Shown here: positions 8,085 through 17,035 of the stretch, in pieces
How the letters are laid out: each line of letters opens with the position of its first letter
Numbering within the stretch: position 1 is the stretch's first letter
Source of the DNA: Bacillota bacterium
GTDB lineage: Bacteria; Bacillota; Desulfotomaculia; Desulfotomaculales; Desulfohalotomaculaceae
Length of the DNA stretch: 64,000 nt
Direction: 5' to 3'
Assembly (NCBI GenBank): GCA_009711615.1
Contig: VENI01000007.1
Location: forward strand, 1 to 64,000
Program-made: the position numbers and the translations under genes
Notes under the pieces: generated by a model
Databases searched by the model: none
What the model saw: the letters and a program-made list of their open reading frames with translations, nothing else
Told to the model about the DNA's origin: nothing

Positions 8085-8747
8085 TTAAATTGTTACTCCG
8101 GCTTGTTCCATCGCCCGATAAAAACGGCGACAACTTTCACATTTACCACACATTTTTTCTCCACCGTGATAACAGCTCCAAACGTATTGCCAAGGAACTG
8201 ACAACCTCTCACCAAGTTGCACAATATCAGTTTTGTTTAACCGTTGTGTGTAACTAACCACACTTGCGCCATTGGCAGTGCTGTATTCTAGAGCAGTATT
8301 GGCTGCCTGAACATATTCTGCACTGTTGTCAGGAAACGTGGCAGCCTCTTCGGCGTTGAAACCTGCCACCAGCAGTTGACAGTTAAGACTTTCCGCAAAA
8401 CCCGCAGCTATATTAATAAATATACCATTCCTATTGGGTACCCAGACAGCTGCCGCTGTTTGGGTGGCCTGTTCCAGATCATCTAGGTTTTCTTTCTTTG
8501 GTTTAGGCACATTGTTATCATAGTTAATTAGAGCGCTGGTATTAAATTTTTTAAAGAATTCTAATTCAATGGTTTTATGCTTAATATTAAAATGCCCAGC
8601 CAATGCCTGGGCATGTTCAATCTCCTTATTAGCTGCCCTCTGCCCATAGTTAAAAGTTAAGCACATTTCAACCTGAGACTCCCTGGATGCTTGAGCTAAG
8701 CACACTGCCGAGTCCAAACCACCAGAAAGTAACACTATACTTTTCAT
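8085..8747 (-). CDS. queC: 7-cyano-7-deazaguanine synthase
   Basis: QueC converts 7-carboxy-7-deazaguanine to preQ0 using ATP and ammonia. The 220-residue product begins MKSIVLLSGGLDSAVCL, with the SGGLDS PP-loop, and ends with the zinc motif CGKCESCRRF. The frame can be extended 15 codons upstream to 8792. The ATG at 8747 is preferred because GGGAGGAAGATTA precedes it and its A is shared with the queD TAA (TAATG overlap). Confidence 0.96.
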   Translation of the reverse strand: MKSIVLLSGGLDSAVCLAQASRESQVEMCLTFNYGQRAANKEIEHAQALAGHFNIKHKTIELEFFKKFNTSALINYDNNVPKPKKENLDDLEQATQTAAAVWVPNRNGIFINIAAGFAESLNCQLLVAGFNAEEAATFPDNSAEYVQAANTALEYSTANGASVVSYTQRLNKTDIVQLGERLSVPWQYVWSCYHGGEKMCGKCESCRRFYRAMEQAGVTI

Positions 8748-9139
8748 TAATCTTCCTCCCAGTAACTTGCACAGGATGTAGGCGATTCCCAAACCTTCAC
8801 CTTGGCCACCTTTATTCCCGGATGACTTTGCTGCAGATTATGTTTTACATGATTATATATATATCTGGACAAGTTTTCCGCTGTAGGGTTTCCTTCTTCC
8901 CCATTTGCCGAAAAGGCCGGAAGGTCATTTATGTAATTATGATCCAACTGGTCAACCACACTGGCCACCACTACTTTTAATTCTTTAAAGTCAATCAGCA
9001 TGCCAATGGAATTAAGCTCGCTACCGCAAACCGCCACTTCCACCGTCCAAGTATGGCCATGTACATTGGCACAGTCCCCTTGATAACCACACAATTTATG
9101 GGCAGCATCAAAAGATTTTTTTATTAGCAGTTCATACAT
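8747..9139 (-). CDS. queD: 6-carboxy-5,6,7,8-tetrahydropterin synthase
   Basis: QueD converts dihydroneopterin triphosphate to 6-carboxytetrahydropterin. The 130-residue protein has the pattern of zinc histidines and catalytic Cys in FDAAHKLCGYQGDCANVHGHTW, plus the QLDHNYIND segment. It is the first gene of the operon. Its ATG at 9139 follows GAAGGAGGAACCTCA, and a TTTGTCGAA element touches the ribosome site. No preQ1 riboswitch was recognised in the leader. Confidence 0.95.
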   Translation of the reverse strand: MYELLIKKSFDAAHKLCGYQGDCANVHGHTWTVEVAVCGSELNSIGMLIDFKELKVVVASVVDQLDHNYINDLPAFSANGEEGNPTAENLSRYIYNHVKHNLQQSHPGIKVAKVKVWESPTSCASYWEED

Positions 9140-9151
9140 TGAGGTTCCTCC

Positions 9152-9160
9152 TTCGACAAA
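9152..9160 (-). promoter_or_regulatory. Spo0A-box-like TTTGTCGAA upstream of queD
   Basis: On the minus strand TTTGTCGAA abuts the AGGAGG of queD. A GGCAGGTGAA lies 12 bases upstream, so the pair could alternatively be a sigma-H-like promoter (AGGA...GAA type). Either way it would couple the que operon to the stationary/sporulation programme. Confidence 0.35.
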
Positions 9161-9290
9161 TAGTATGCTTCACCTGCCCAAGATTTACTATATTCTTCAT
9201 ATGAAACAAATTTCCTCTGAAGAAAGATCCTTTTTGCCAGATTTATAATTCTTGATTTTTCTTTTTTTGATATATATTAAATGGACATAA

Positions 9291-9321
9291 CAAAAGGGAG
9301 AACTCAAATAAAGTTCCCCCT
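9291..9321 (-). terminator. terminator of the TPR gene
   Basis: Minus strand: AGGGGGAACT / AGTTCTCCCT stem (9312-9321 with 9295-9304), seven-base loop, followed by TTTTG. Confidence 0.8.
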
Positions 9322-9336
9322 TCGTAAAAATTAAAT

Positions 9337-10338
9337 CTATCCCGCCAAACCTAATGCTCGGCAATAAGCCTCTGCTGCATCAGACGTTTTGCCCATGTCC
9401 ATTAGCAGGTTACCTTTTAAACCCCATGATTCATAGTTACCTGGGCGTAGTTTTATGGCCTTATCGCACCACTCCAACGCCTCATTATGCCTTTCCATTT
9501 TGGCCAGGCAAGCTGCATAATTGGTTATAATAGTGGCATTACCCGATTCATAGTCCATGGCCATAATATAACTGTCCATTGCTTCCGTAATTTTACCAGT
9601 ATTCTCTAAGCACAATGCCAAATTGTTATAGGCTGCTCCTTCTTCAGGGCAAATAGCAATGACAGCTTTATAACATTCCACCGCTTGCTCATAATCTTTT
9701 AATTTCTGATAACAGGAACCTAGGTTTAACAACACAGAAGGTTCTTCTGGCCACAGGTGCTTAGCCTTTTCATAACTTGTTGCAGCTTCTTGATATCTTT
9801 CCAGTTGAAACAGATTGTAACCCATATTAATTAGTAGTTCAAAACTACTGTAACCAGTTTTATGAGCCTGCTCCAATGCCTCAATGGCTTTTTGATGTAA
9901 ACCCATTTTTGTATATGTTAAACCAAGGTTTATATGCACTACAGGATCTCTTCGACTGGATTTTAATGCTTGTTTAAAACAAACGGCAGCTTCCTGGAAA
10001 CGACCTTTTTCCATTAACTGCAAACCGCTTTTGTTAAAGGTATTGGCTACATCTGCACTTTTGATGTTATTTTTGTCAATGGTAGATTCTTTTATCCAGT
10101 GAATAAAGTTTTTAGGGCCGATACCTACATTTGCTTGCTCACAGTGGTGAGCAGCTAAGTCCACCTGTCCACTTTTCAAATACAAACGACTGGCCTGCAT
10201 ATGCAGATCAATATTGTCAGGTCTTACTTCTATGGCTTTTTGTATATAGTGGATTGCTAACCTGTGTGCTCCACAGGTCTCCAGTCCGTAAGACAGCGTC
10301 TGCAGCATTCTCGTCTTATCCATTTTCCACACTGTCAT
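9337..10338 (-). CDS. tetratricopeptide repeat protein
   Basis: The 333-residue protein is built almost entirely of about eight TPR units, recognisable by the recurring W/L-G-Y-A-P spacing, for example NLGLTYTKMGLHQKAIEALE and NLGSCYQKLKDYEQAVECYK. TPR arrays are protein-protein scaffolds. No signal peptide, membrane segment or catalytic domain is visible. The ATG at 10338 follows GAGGAGGAGAG with very short spacing, and a second ATG five codons later is possible. It is a single-gene unit with its own terminator. The partner cannot be deduced from the context. Confidence 0.85.
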   Translation of the reverse strand: MTVWKMDKTRMLQTLSYGLETCGAHRLAIHYIQKAIEVRPDNIDLHMQASRLYLKSGQVDLAAHHCEQANVGIGPKNFIHWIKESTIDKNNIKSADVANTFNKSGLQLMEKGRFQEAAVCFKQALKSSRRDPVVHINLGLTYTKMGLHQKAIEALEQAHKTGYSSFELLINMGYNLFQLERYQEAATSYEKAKHLWPEEPSVLLNLGSCYQKLKDYEQAVECYKAVIAICPEEGAAYNNLALCLENTGKITEAMDSYIMAMDYESGNATIITNYAACLAKMERHNEALEWCDKAIKLRPGNYESWGLKGNLLMDMGKTSDAAEAYCRALGLAG

Positions 10339-10483
10339 CTCTCCTCCTCAAAGATATATTGCCAAATATTTCTATTTGACAACTACCTTTTCCTGCCATT
10401 TATTACTAGTTTTTACCAACAAATAGGATGAGATGACGACAAAATATCCAGTACGAATATAGTGATAATTACGGAAATCACAT

Positions 10484-10526
10484 AAAACCCGCCGTGATTG
10501 CTCACCAGAGCGAAATACGACGGGTT
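10484..10526 (-). terminator. terminator of the hydrogenase-like chemoreceptor gene
   Basis: Minus strand: AACCCGTCGT / ACGGCGGGTT arms (10517-10526 and 10486-10495) enclosing an inner GCTC/GAGC hairpin, followed by TTTTATG. Confidence 0.75.
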
Positions 10527-10552
10527 TACTCTTTGTACTATATTAACAAGAA

Positions 10553-12475
10553 CTATTTCTCTGTTAAAGCTTTTAAATTTTCTGCACTGGCATTTAATTC
10601 TTCGCTAGCTGCTGCTATTTCTTGAGCTACACCAGCTTGATTTTCTGCCACCCCCCTTACTTCATCAGAACCTTCAATTAAATGTCTAGTTAGATAATCT
10701 AATTTTTCCTGAATCTTATTTACTGAATCTCGATAACTCTTTATATCTTTAAGCTTTTCATGTGTTTCTTCTGACAGTTTTCCAACTTCACTGGCTACTA
10801 CAGCAAAGCCTTTACCATGTTCCCCCGCCCTTGCTGCTTCAATTTGTGCGTTAAAACTAAGTAGTTTTGTCTGATCAGCTACTTCTGTAATACTATTCGC
10901 TAGATCAGTAATGTAGTTAAAACTCTTTATTACTGACTTAATTTCATCATTTAGAGATTTAATGTCACCTTCTTGACTCTCTACATGGTTAAGCAGTTTT
11001 GAACTGTTATCAGCATTAGTTTGATTACCACTTGCTACTTCTTCGATAGTTGATACTAGAGCACCCAGGTTTTCTTTTAATGTCCTATTGGTTTCTTCTG
11101 TCCTTTGGTACATCTTTTCAACTTCATCTCTCTGATGAATCACACAACCTCCAGCGACATTTTCTCCGTTATAAACTGCAATTGCTCTGTCTCTACATGT
11201 TTTATAGCCGCAAGCTTTACAGTTTAGTTCATCTTCCTTTTTATATTTTCCATCTTTAGCTAGTATTTCTTTTAGCTCATTTTCAGCAGGTATTTTTTTA
11301 TGATACTTCTTATTCTCCCAGCTGGTATAGAATTTATTGTTATTTATCAATTCTTCAACAGAATCTACCCAATTTTTAAAGGAAGGTGCGGATACGGTAT
11401 TTTTAATTAACACCTTATAATCCTTATATCTTTTAAAGAGCCCTTTTTGCTCGGCATTCTGAAAACGTTTTCTAGTATATTCCGATACAATATGCCTAGC
11501 TTCAAATAGTTTACAATCAACACCCATTCCTTTTCCAACAATACAACCATCACAGTACAATATGTCAGAGAGGGTGGCGTAATATTTTAAATTACCTTTC
11601 CGTTTATCCTCTGCCATATCTTTCAAAAATTCTATACTTTTATGTTCACCTTCTAAAATTAAGACATCATTGCCGATAGGATTTAATTCCAAGCCAGCAG
11701 AGAATTGTTCTAAAGTCTTGGTTAATCCCCCTGAAATTGGAAAACCGGCACCATAAAAAGCTTGTATACCATCAAAATCTGTTTCCGGTAAAGTTGATGG
11801 TTTTATACCTTTGTCATTAATAATTTCAATTAATTCTTCAAAGGTAAGAACTTCATCATAACCCGCATCCAGTAGTTCAGATTTTTTAGCTATACATGGG
11901 CTTGCACCAATGATTTTCAAATTCCCTTCCCAGTGTTTTACCAATACGGCTTGAGCAGCCATTGGGCTTAAAATTGGGGCAAAGTTTTCAATTAATTCGG
12001 GTTCATGTTTTTCTACATAGTTAATTAACGAGGGACATGGGCTTGTAATTACATGAGTGTTTTCTTTGCCTTTTGTTTTTATCTCTTTTGTTACATAATT
12101 TATATATACTTTTGTCACTAAGTCGGCCCCAAAACTACTTTCATATACCAGATTAAAACCTATCTTTTTTAATGCCGAACAAAACTGCTCAGGAGTACAG
12201 TTATATTTTTTCACAGCTACAATTATATAAGCAGGGGCCAATATTATAGCTGTCTTACCGTTACTTGTTAATTGGGAAGCATTGCTTTTTCCATCAAGAT
12301 ACTCTTTAGCACCTTTAGAGCAAATAGTAGTACATAAACCACAGTTTATACAACTTTCCTTTATCACTTTAGCTGAATTACCATCAACCGCAATTGATTT
12401 GGTTTCACATACTTGCAGACAAGCTGAACAAACTTCACATTTATCCTGATTAGTTGTAATAATGCCATCAAACAC
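10553..12475 (-). CDS. [FeFe]-hydrogenase-like sensor fused to a chemotaxis signalling domain
   Basis: The 640-residue cytoplasmic fusion has four parts. Residues 13-52 hold two [4Fe-4S] ferredoxin motifs (C13/16/19/23 and C42/45/48/52). About 75-370 is an [FeFe]-hydrogenase large-subunit-like domain with TSPCP (C147), SPCIAKK (C194) and CDGC (C308/C311). About 415-445 is a CxxCxxxxC...C Fe-S domain (C419/422/427/444). About 455-640 is a methyl-accepting chemotaxis signalling module with a hairpin tip near [20 protein letters not shown]. The Cys that relays protons in catalytic enzymes (TSCCP) is Pro here, and the last cluster motif is CxxC rather than CxxxC, as in sensory (HydS-like) hydrogenases. 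It probably senses H2 or redox state and signals to CheA/CheW. GTG start at 12475 after AAGGGGTGA. Confidence 0.88.
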   Translation of the reverse strand: MFDGIITTNQDKCEVCSACLQVCETKSIAVDGNSAKVIKESCINCGLCTTICSKGAKEYLDGKSNASQLTSNGKTAIILAPAYIIVAVKKYNCTPEQFCSALKKIGFNLVYESSFGADLVTKVYINYVTKEIKTKGKENTHVITSPCPSLINYVEKHEPELIENFAPILSPMAAQAVLVKHWEGNLKIIGASPCIAKKSELLDAGYDEVLTFEELIEIINDKGIKPSTLPETDFDGIQAFYGAGFPISGGLTKTLEQFSAGLELNPIGNDVLILEGEHKSIEFLKDMAEDKRKGNLKYYATLSDILYCDGCIVGKGMGVDCKLFEARHIVSEYTRKRFQNAEQKGLFKRYKDYKVLIKNTVSAPSFKNWVDSVEELINNNKFYTSWENKKYHKKIPAENELKEILAKDGKYKKEDELNCKACGYKTCRDRAIAVYNGENVAGGCVIHQRDEVEKMYQRTEETNRTLKENLGALVSTIEEVASGNQTNADNSSKLLNHVESQEGDIKSLNDEIKSVIKSFNYITDLANSITEVADQTKLLSFNAQIEAARAGEHGKGFAVVASEVGKLSEETHEKLKDIKSYRDSVNKIQEKLDYLTRHLIEGSDEVRGVAENQAGVAQEIAAASEELNASAENLKALTEK

Positions 12476-12754
12476 TTTATCACCCCTTATGTTTTTTATT
12501 ACCGTGGTGAAGGGAATAATTAATTTTTAATCTTTTGGTTAAATGTGCAGATCTACTTCTTCTTGTGCTAATTGATAAAGTTAATTACAGACATTACCAA
12601 ATACCTAAAATGAATAATTTTTACAATTAAAACATCCTTGGTAACATAAGTCAATTGTATCTATTCATTTTAAGACCCAAGCTCTAATAAACAGGACTTT
12701 GGTCTTATAAAGTTTTCTATATTTTAGTAATATTGTTAAATTTATACTTATCAT

Positions 12755-13138
12755 TTATTCTTTAATGGCCTGTATAATCTTCTCAGGTAACCGCTTCGGT
12801 TTCATTCCTGGCCCCACGCATGCCAATTTCACCTTACCGTCCACAAGCAGTTTTCCATCATTAACTCGTAACACCTGTTGGGCAAGGATAAAAGATGATT
12901 TTCTAACTTCCAGTACGACTGTTTCCACTCTAACCAAATCGTCATGTAAAGCCGGAGCGCGGTAATCAATCTCCAAGTGCACAACCGGAAAGAAGAAACC
13001 TTGCCTAGCCATTTCTCCGACCGAAAATCCCCGGTCACGAAGATATTCGGTCCTTCCTCTTTCGAAATATTTTAGATAATTTGAGTGGTAAACCACCCCG
13101 CCTGCATCAGTATCTTCGTAATAAACCCGAATTTCCAT
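12755..13138 (-). CDS. ybgC: acyl-CoA thioesterase, YbgC/4HBT family
   Basis: Single hot-dog-fold thioesterase domain of 127 residues. The N terminus MEIRVYYEDTDAGGVVYHSNY carries the YbgC signature with the catalytic Asp in EDTDAGG, followed by YFERGRTEYLR. Family members hydrolyse acyl-CoA thioesters in the cytoplasm. The open frame extends 18 codons upstream to 13192, but the ATG at 13138 has GGAGG at the right distance and matches family length. No obvious partner; the Tol-Pal genes that accompany YbgC in Gram-negatives are absent, as expected. Confidence 0.9.
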   Translation of the reverse strand: MEIRVYYEDTDAGGVVYHSNYLKYFERGRTEYLRDRGFSVGEMARQGFFFPVVHLEIDYRAPALHDDLVRVETVVLEVRKSSFILAQQVLRVNDGKLLVDGKVKLACVGPGMKPKRLPEKIIQAIKE

Positions 13139-13261
13139 AAATATACCTCCGATAATAGTCAATTTTAATGCTTGTCTTACTAATTTCACCAATCAATTTA
13201 AGCAAGGAATAGAAGTTTTCCTTCTTTTATCAGTTTCCGGCTATCTTTTGCTCATTAAAAC

Positions 13262-13316
13262 TTAAAAACGGTGTAACCTCCCATAGTTAGTTATATCATC
13301 TAGGAAGGTTAACACC
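13262..13316 (-). terminator. terminator of the C45-type hydrolase gene
   Basis: Minus strand: GGTGTTAACCTTCC (13316-13303) pairs imperfectly with GGAGGTTACACC (13281-13270), followed by GTTTTTAAGTTTT. Confidence 0.65.
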
Positions 13317-13359
13317 ACCTATTTCATACACTCTTTCTTGAAATCAGTTTTACTTAATA

Positions 13360-14514
13360 TCATCCTACAGAAAATTTATAATATGGGGAACGAATAGATT
13401 CCTCACACTCTTTTATTTCACAACTAACTCCATCTCTTAAGTGAAAGCTAACTTCTACACTTCTATTATCAGAGTCATAAACACAGTGCAACAAAGTACG
13501 TACTGGTATATCTGGGGTATCTATATAAGAACTCTTTTCAATAAATACTAAAGCATTTATCTCCTTAATACAATCAATGCTAAATTTCCCGTTGTAATTT
13601 TCAATAGCATCACGGATTACTCTAAATCTATTATAAGGACAAATCTTTTCCTCATTTACTTTCGGAACATCCTTAATAGAATCATAACGATGTAATAAAA
13701 AGTTTGTAACAATTTGAGGTTCATCTTTTCCATCAACAATATACTCTTTATTATGGGCATGGGAATATTCCCAAACAAAGGAATTACCATATCTATCGGC
13801 TATTAACAAATGTATCGGTTGAAACATGTAAAAATGTTTATTGGTTAAAAGAGCTTGTTTAGCTTCCTTGACAGTAGCACATGTGTCCAGCAATAATTGT
13901 ATGCTTTTGAGTTCGTTTAGGCCAACAGTGTTGCAAAAAGTTGGCTCCATTGAATATTTTACTGGTGATTCATTATCGGCTAAGTGGATTACAATTAATC
14001 CTTCTGAATTTATTCCTTCAAGAGCCTCTCCTAGTAACTGAAAACTTAAGATAGAAATAGATGCATATCCTTGATCAGGATACATCTCAACAATATATGG
14101 CTTTGATAAAGCAGGCATACTCTTTGGTATAAAGAAATCTAGGTTCCTACTTATTGTTCCATGACCTGATATTGTCTTTGTTGGTGGATAATAAACTGCT
14201 GAACAAGCTGTTCCAAGAATTGGATCTCCTAATAAAGAGAAATCAATTAAATCTTCTATGATGTTTGCGTTATATGCATCTGCTATGCCCCTCATACGCT
14301 CAAAGTAAATTGGATAGTTTTTTTCTAAATATAATCTTTGACAGCGAGTTTCTAATGAATTTTCTTTGGGTAGTTTCTCTATGCCATGTATTTCTTTTGC
14401 TATCTCACCTAACTTTTTTCCTATTTCATAATTAGTACCCTTTAAAATTAAATGATTAACTTCCAAAGAATCTTCAGGGCTATTTAAGATTACACTTTCA
14501 GTATAATTTAACAT
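13360..14514 (-). CDS. C45-type Ntn hydrolase / acyltransferase-like protein
   Basis: The 384-residue protein resembles peptidase family C45 (isopenicillin-N acyltransferase-like linear amide hydrolases). Such proteins are made as precursors that cleave themselves before a nucleophilic Cys. Here C104 in GTACSAVYY is the probable nucleophile, and SRNLDF (122-127) matches the conserved G/S-R-N-L-D-F strand. Cleavage would give chains of about 103 and 281 residues. No signal peptide is seen. It lies 20 bases downstream of a MerR regulator and is clearly co-transcribed, so the regulator probably responds to its substrate or product. The substrate cannot be named; acylated amines, peptides or beta-lactam-like compounds are possible. 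Confidence 0.72.
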   Translation of the reverse strand: MLNYTESVILNSPEDSLEVNHLILKGTNYEIGKKLGEIAKEIHGIEKLPKENSLETRCQRLYLEKNYPIYFERMRGIADAYNANIIEDLIDFSLLGDPILGTACSAVYYPPTKTISGHGTISRNLDFFIPKSMPALSKPYIVEMYPDQGYASISILSFQLLGEALEGINSEGLIVIHLADNESPVKYSMEPTFCNTVGLNELKSIQLLLDTCATVKEAKQALLTNKHFYMFQPIHLLIADRYGNSFVWEYSHAHNKEYIVDGKDEPQIVTNFLLHRYDSIKDVPKVNEEKICPYNRFRVIRDAIENYNGKFSIDCIKEINALVFIEKSSYIDTPDIPVRTLLHCVYDSDNRSVEVSFHLRDGVSCEIKECEESIRSPYYKFSVG

Positions 14515-14534
14515 AATAATATTACCTCATTATT

Positions 14535-15092
14535 TTATTTAATTAATTCTTGATTATTTTCATTTTTAATGCTACTGGCATGTTCTCTTATCTGCATAAT
14601 TTCCCCTTTATCAATTCCTAATGCTTCTAAAAAGATTTGGTGTCCCTCTGGAGACATCTCTTCTAGTTTTGCATGAAGTCTATCCATATCATCTTCATTA
14701 AGTCCTGCTAATTTTAAAATTTCAATTAAGGTATCCTTTTCAATAATTTGAAGACGTTTCAGTAATTCCCCATTTTTTAAGAGGCTTAGAATCAAATGCT
14801 GCTGATTCCTAATTTTATTCATTTCTTTATTTAGCTCATCCAATCTCTTCTCAAGAGTATCTTTAATTGTTCCTTCAGATGCCGTCAGTAGGCATTTTAT
14901 CTCCCCTAAAGATACCCCAGTCTGACGATATTTACATATTTGCTCTAATTGTTTTACATCTTCTTGTGAGTAACTCCTATAATTGTTGGGCCTTCTACTG
15001 GATGGTTTTAAAAGCCCAATGGTGTCATAATATAGTAGGGTGCTTCTAGAAAGGCCAAATTGCTTACATACTTGGCTTATAGAATAATCCAT
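14535..15092 (-). CDS. MerR-family transcriptional regulator
   Basis: The 185-residue protein begins with the winged-helix MerR DNA-binding domain: YSISQVCKQFGLSRSTLLYYDTIGLL then YRSYSQEDVKQLEQI. A coiled-coil dimerisation helix follows (about 80-115). The C-terminal 70 residues are an effector domain of unknown specificity without metal-binding Cys. ATG at 15092 follows AAAGGAGGGG. A nested palindrome sits in its own promoter, indicating autoregulation, and the next gene is the C45-type hydrolase. Confidence 0.9.
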   Translation of the reverse strand: MDYSISQVCKQFGLSRSTLLYYDTIGLLKPSSRRPNNYRSYSQEDVKQLEQICKYRQTGVSLGEIKCLLTASEGTIKDTLEKRLDELNKEMNKIRNQQHLILSLLKNGELLKRLQIIEKDTLIEILKLAGLNEDDMDRLHAKLEEMSPEGHQIFLEALGIDKGEIMQIREHASSIKNENNQELIK

Positions 15093-15117
15093 CGCTTTCC
15101 CCTCCTTTTTATATAAA

Positions 15118-15157
15118 GGTTAAACTATAAAGTTATAGTCATGTCAATAGTTAAACC
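15118..15157 (-). promoter_or_regulatory. MerR-type promoter with nested inverted repeats
   Basis: On the minus strand TTGACA (15147-15142) is followed after 19 bases by TAACCT, the long spacer typical of MerR-controlled promoters. The spacer contains the perfect palindrome ACTATAA-CT-TTATAGT (15139-15124). A wider repeat pairs GGTTTAACTAT (15157-15147) with ATAGTTTAACC (15128-15118). Confidence 0.6.
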
Positions 15158-15162
15158 GTCTA

Positions 15163-15193
15163 AATAAAAATCCCCTCAAACATTAGCTGAGGG
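15163..15193 (-). terminator. terminator of the potassium channel gene
   Basis: Minus strand: CCCTCA (15193-15188) / TGAGGG (15178-15173), nine-base loop, then GATTTTTATTT. Confidence 0.75.
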
Positions 15194-15301
15194 AACGTAA
15201 TTCACTTCAATTTTTACCTAAATTCCCTACGGGAGTAGATAAACCCGGTCAAAATCGTAACTACAGGAAGGTTTAATTTCTGGGTATGCTCTTGCTTAAA
15301 A

Positions 15302-16330
15302 TTAACTCCTTAATTTCTGATAAGTTTGTTTATCACAAATAACAAACAAGCGGGCACCCTCTGCAATTTTTTCGTCCAATCTACGGTTAATGTCTAGGTG
15401 TTGACCTTCAGATACTAATGTAGCACCTTCACGAAGCAACTCTTCAAATGCATCACGGTATGTATGCCAATGTGATCTTCTTTTAATTTCATATAAGTCA
15501 TCTCCATGCTGCTTTGATAAAAGCTGAGAGACTATTTTTGATGCTCCTGGACTAAAGGCAGAACGGACTGCCAGTTGGGATACAGCCTCTGAACTTAGGA
15601 TAAATTCATCAATGTTGGCGTGAATAAAGTTATGAATATTTTCCCTTTCCTTTACTTCAACAATTGTATAGATATGTTCAAAATTACGCTCTATGGTTGT
15701 GGCAATCAGTAATGTTTTCCCATCTACAAATGATGTATCTCTTATAAAATTACCATATTCAGTTAACTCATTTGAAAAAATAAAGACAGCTCTTGCTTTA
15801 GCTAAGTTAGCTTGATCCAGCACTTCTTTATGGATAGGATTTCCTTTAACATAATAAACCCTCTCATGCGAAAAGGGTGTTTTTTCAAGCTGATCTATTA
15901 ACACAACATCAACAGATGGATCACTATTTAAAATCTCCTGAATGGCAAGATTAGCATTCCTACTCCAATCAATAATTACAAAGTGGTTCTCACCATGATA
16001 TTGCAATTTACCTTCCTCCTTTTTCCTTTTATAAATAAATATTGAATCAACTACTTTAGTAATAACAATTGAGATTAATCCAATCCCAAAGATATATAGG
16101 AAGATAGCAAAAATTTTACCTAATATAGATATAGGATAATAATCTCCGTAACCAACAGTAGTTACCGTTGTCATAACCCACCAGAAACTATTAAAGGGGT
16201 TTTGAAATGTTTCTGGTTCAATAAAATAAATAAGGAAGGAACTAATGACTATAAGCAGTGCTGAAGTAATAAAGATAAACCAATTACTAATTTTGACTAG
16301 CTTATAAAATAGTTTATTAAAAATAATCAT
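15302..16330 (-). CDS. ligand-gated potassium channel with RCK/TrkA-N domain
   Basis: The 342-residue membrane protein has two transmembrane helices (about 16-36 and 68-92) flanking a pore loop with the K+ selectivity filter TTVGYGD (57-63). A cytoplasmic regulator-of-conductance domain follows, starting at GENHFVIIDWSRNA (about 108), with a C-terminal lobe after about residue 235. The layout is that of MthK and B. subtilis YugO. The Rossmann glycine motif is altered (DWSRNA in place of GxGxxG), so nucleotide binding may be lost or changed. It is a single-gene unit with its own terminator. Confidence 0.9.
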   Translation of the reverse strand: MIIFNKLFYKLVKISNWFIFITSALLIVISSFLIYFIEPETFQNPFNSFWWVMTTVTTVGYGDYYPISILGKIFAIFLYIFGIGLISIVITKVVDSIFIYKRKKEEGKLQYHGENHFVIIDWSRNANLAIQEILNSDPSVDVVLIDQLEKTPFSHERVYYVKGNPIHKEVLDQANLAKARAVFIFSNELTEYGNFIRDTSFVDGKTLLIATTIERNFEHIYTIVEVKERENIHNFIHANIDEFILSSEAVSQLAVRSAFSPGASKIVSQLLSKQHGDDLYEIKRRSHWHTYRDAFEELLREGATLVSEGQHLDINRRLDEKIAEGARLFVICDKQTYQKLRS

Positions 16331-16477
16331 TTTACACCTCTATCTAAAACATGTATTAAATATTCACTTTATCTAACATTATATACCCAATGCCCTGAAA
16401 GTAAAATTTCCCAACAACGATAAAATGTTCTAGCAAATATTTCTATTATCCATATCACTACCTGTTTCAGGGAAAAA

Positions 16478-16735
16478 CTAATCTTTAAGATATTTTTGGC
16501 CAGCTGATTTTTTCATTTCTTCCCAAGTTTCAAAGTCAGTGTTTTCTTTAACTATTCGGTCCAATTCCTTGTCGGGGATATTTCCAATATCCTTGACTGT
16601 TTTTATTTGGTAACCTCCCTTAAAGAACATCTCCCGAAGGGTTACTGAGTTGGTATGTATGGTCATAAAGTCCTCGTCGAATAATTTTTCATAAGCACCG
16701 CTTTTAATTCGTTCAAAAAAACCACTCAACTTCAT
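16478..16735 (-). CDS. hypothetical protein, 85 aa
   Basis: The frame starts at ATG 16735 with TTAAGGAGGAGTG upstream, a strong ribosome site. The product is charged and soluble, about 85 residues, with repeated aromatic/acidic stretches (FDEDFMTIHTN, TDFETWEEMKK) and no Cys clusters, membrane segments or recognised domain. I do not recognise the family. It lies between the potassium channel and the sbcC 3' remnant, so it is the last gene before the disturbed region. Confidence 0.6.
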   Translation of the reverse strand: MKLSGFFERIKSGAYEKLFDEDFMTIHTNSVTLREMFFKGGYQIKTVKDIGNIPDKELDRIVKENTDFETWEEMKKSAGQKYLKD

Positions 16736-16891
16736 GAAACACTCCTCCTTAATTTAAAACTCTGATTTCAGTATCACTTCTATAACACTTACATAACATC
16801 CTTTTGCACAAAATAAGTTCATAAACATCAATAAATTATGGATATGATTAAATCTATACATAATAAACAAAAAGAAAAAAACACCCAATCA

Positions 16892-16988
16892 TAACGAAAA
16901 CAACCGACTTCAGGATTCGGTTGTTTTCTTAAATATATGAATTATGTCTCACTTCCAGTATGGAACCTGTGCTGGTTTTGGTTACTAC
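16892..16988 (-). pseudogene. duplicated 3' end of sbcC with a terminator (left direct repeat)
   Basis: Bases 16940-16988 match 20156-20204, the last 16 codons of intact sbcC, at 47 of 49 positions (differences at 16968 and 16986). Read on the minus strand it encodes VVTKTSTGSILEVRHN, but the sbcC TGA has changed, so the frame runs on for three codons. A terminator-type hairpin follows (AAAACAACCGA / TCGGTTGTTTT, about 16897-16928), similar in wording to the GACAACC / GGTTGTC terminator of the intact gene. The rest of sbcC is absent here. This copy and the intact one bracket a 3.2-kb islet of broken and accessory genes. The remaining sequence of 16736-17035 holds nothing else that I can see. 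Confidence 0.85.
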
Positions 16989-17035
16989 AAAAAGTAGCCC
17001 TAATTCAAGATGTGCAGTAATGGTACCTCTAGTAA

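Noticed and set aside
9140-9290. preQ1 riboswitch before queD
   Set aside because: The leader lacks a recognisable small pseudoknot with a C-rich tail, and the cluster makes preQ0 rather than importing it; not supported.
12620-12720. AAGACC...GGTCTT hairpin as terminator
   Set aside because: The arms pair imperfectly and no T-run follows on the minus strand, where it would be needed.
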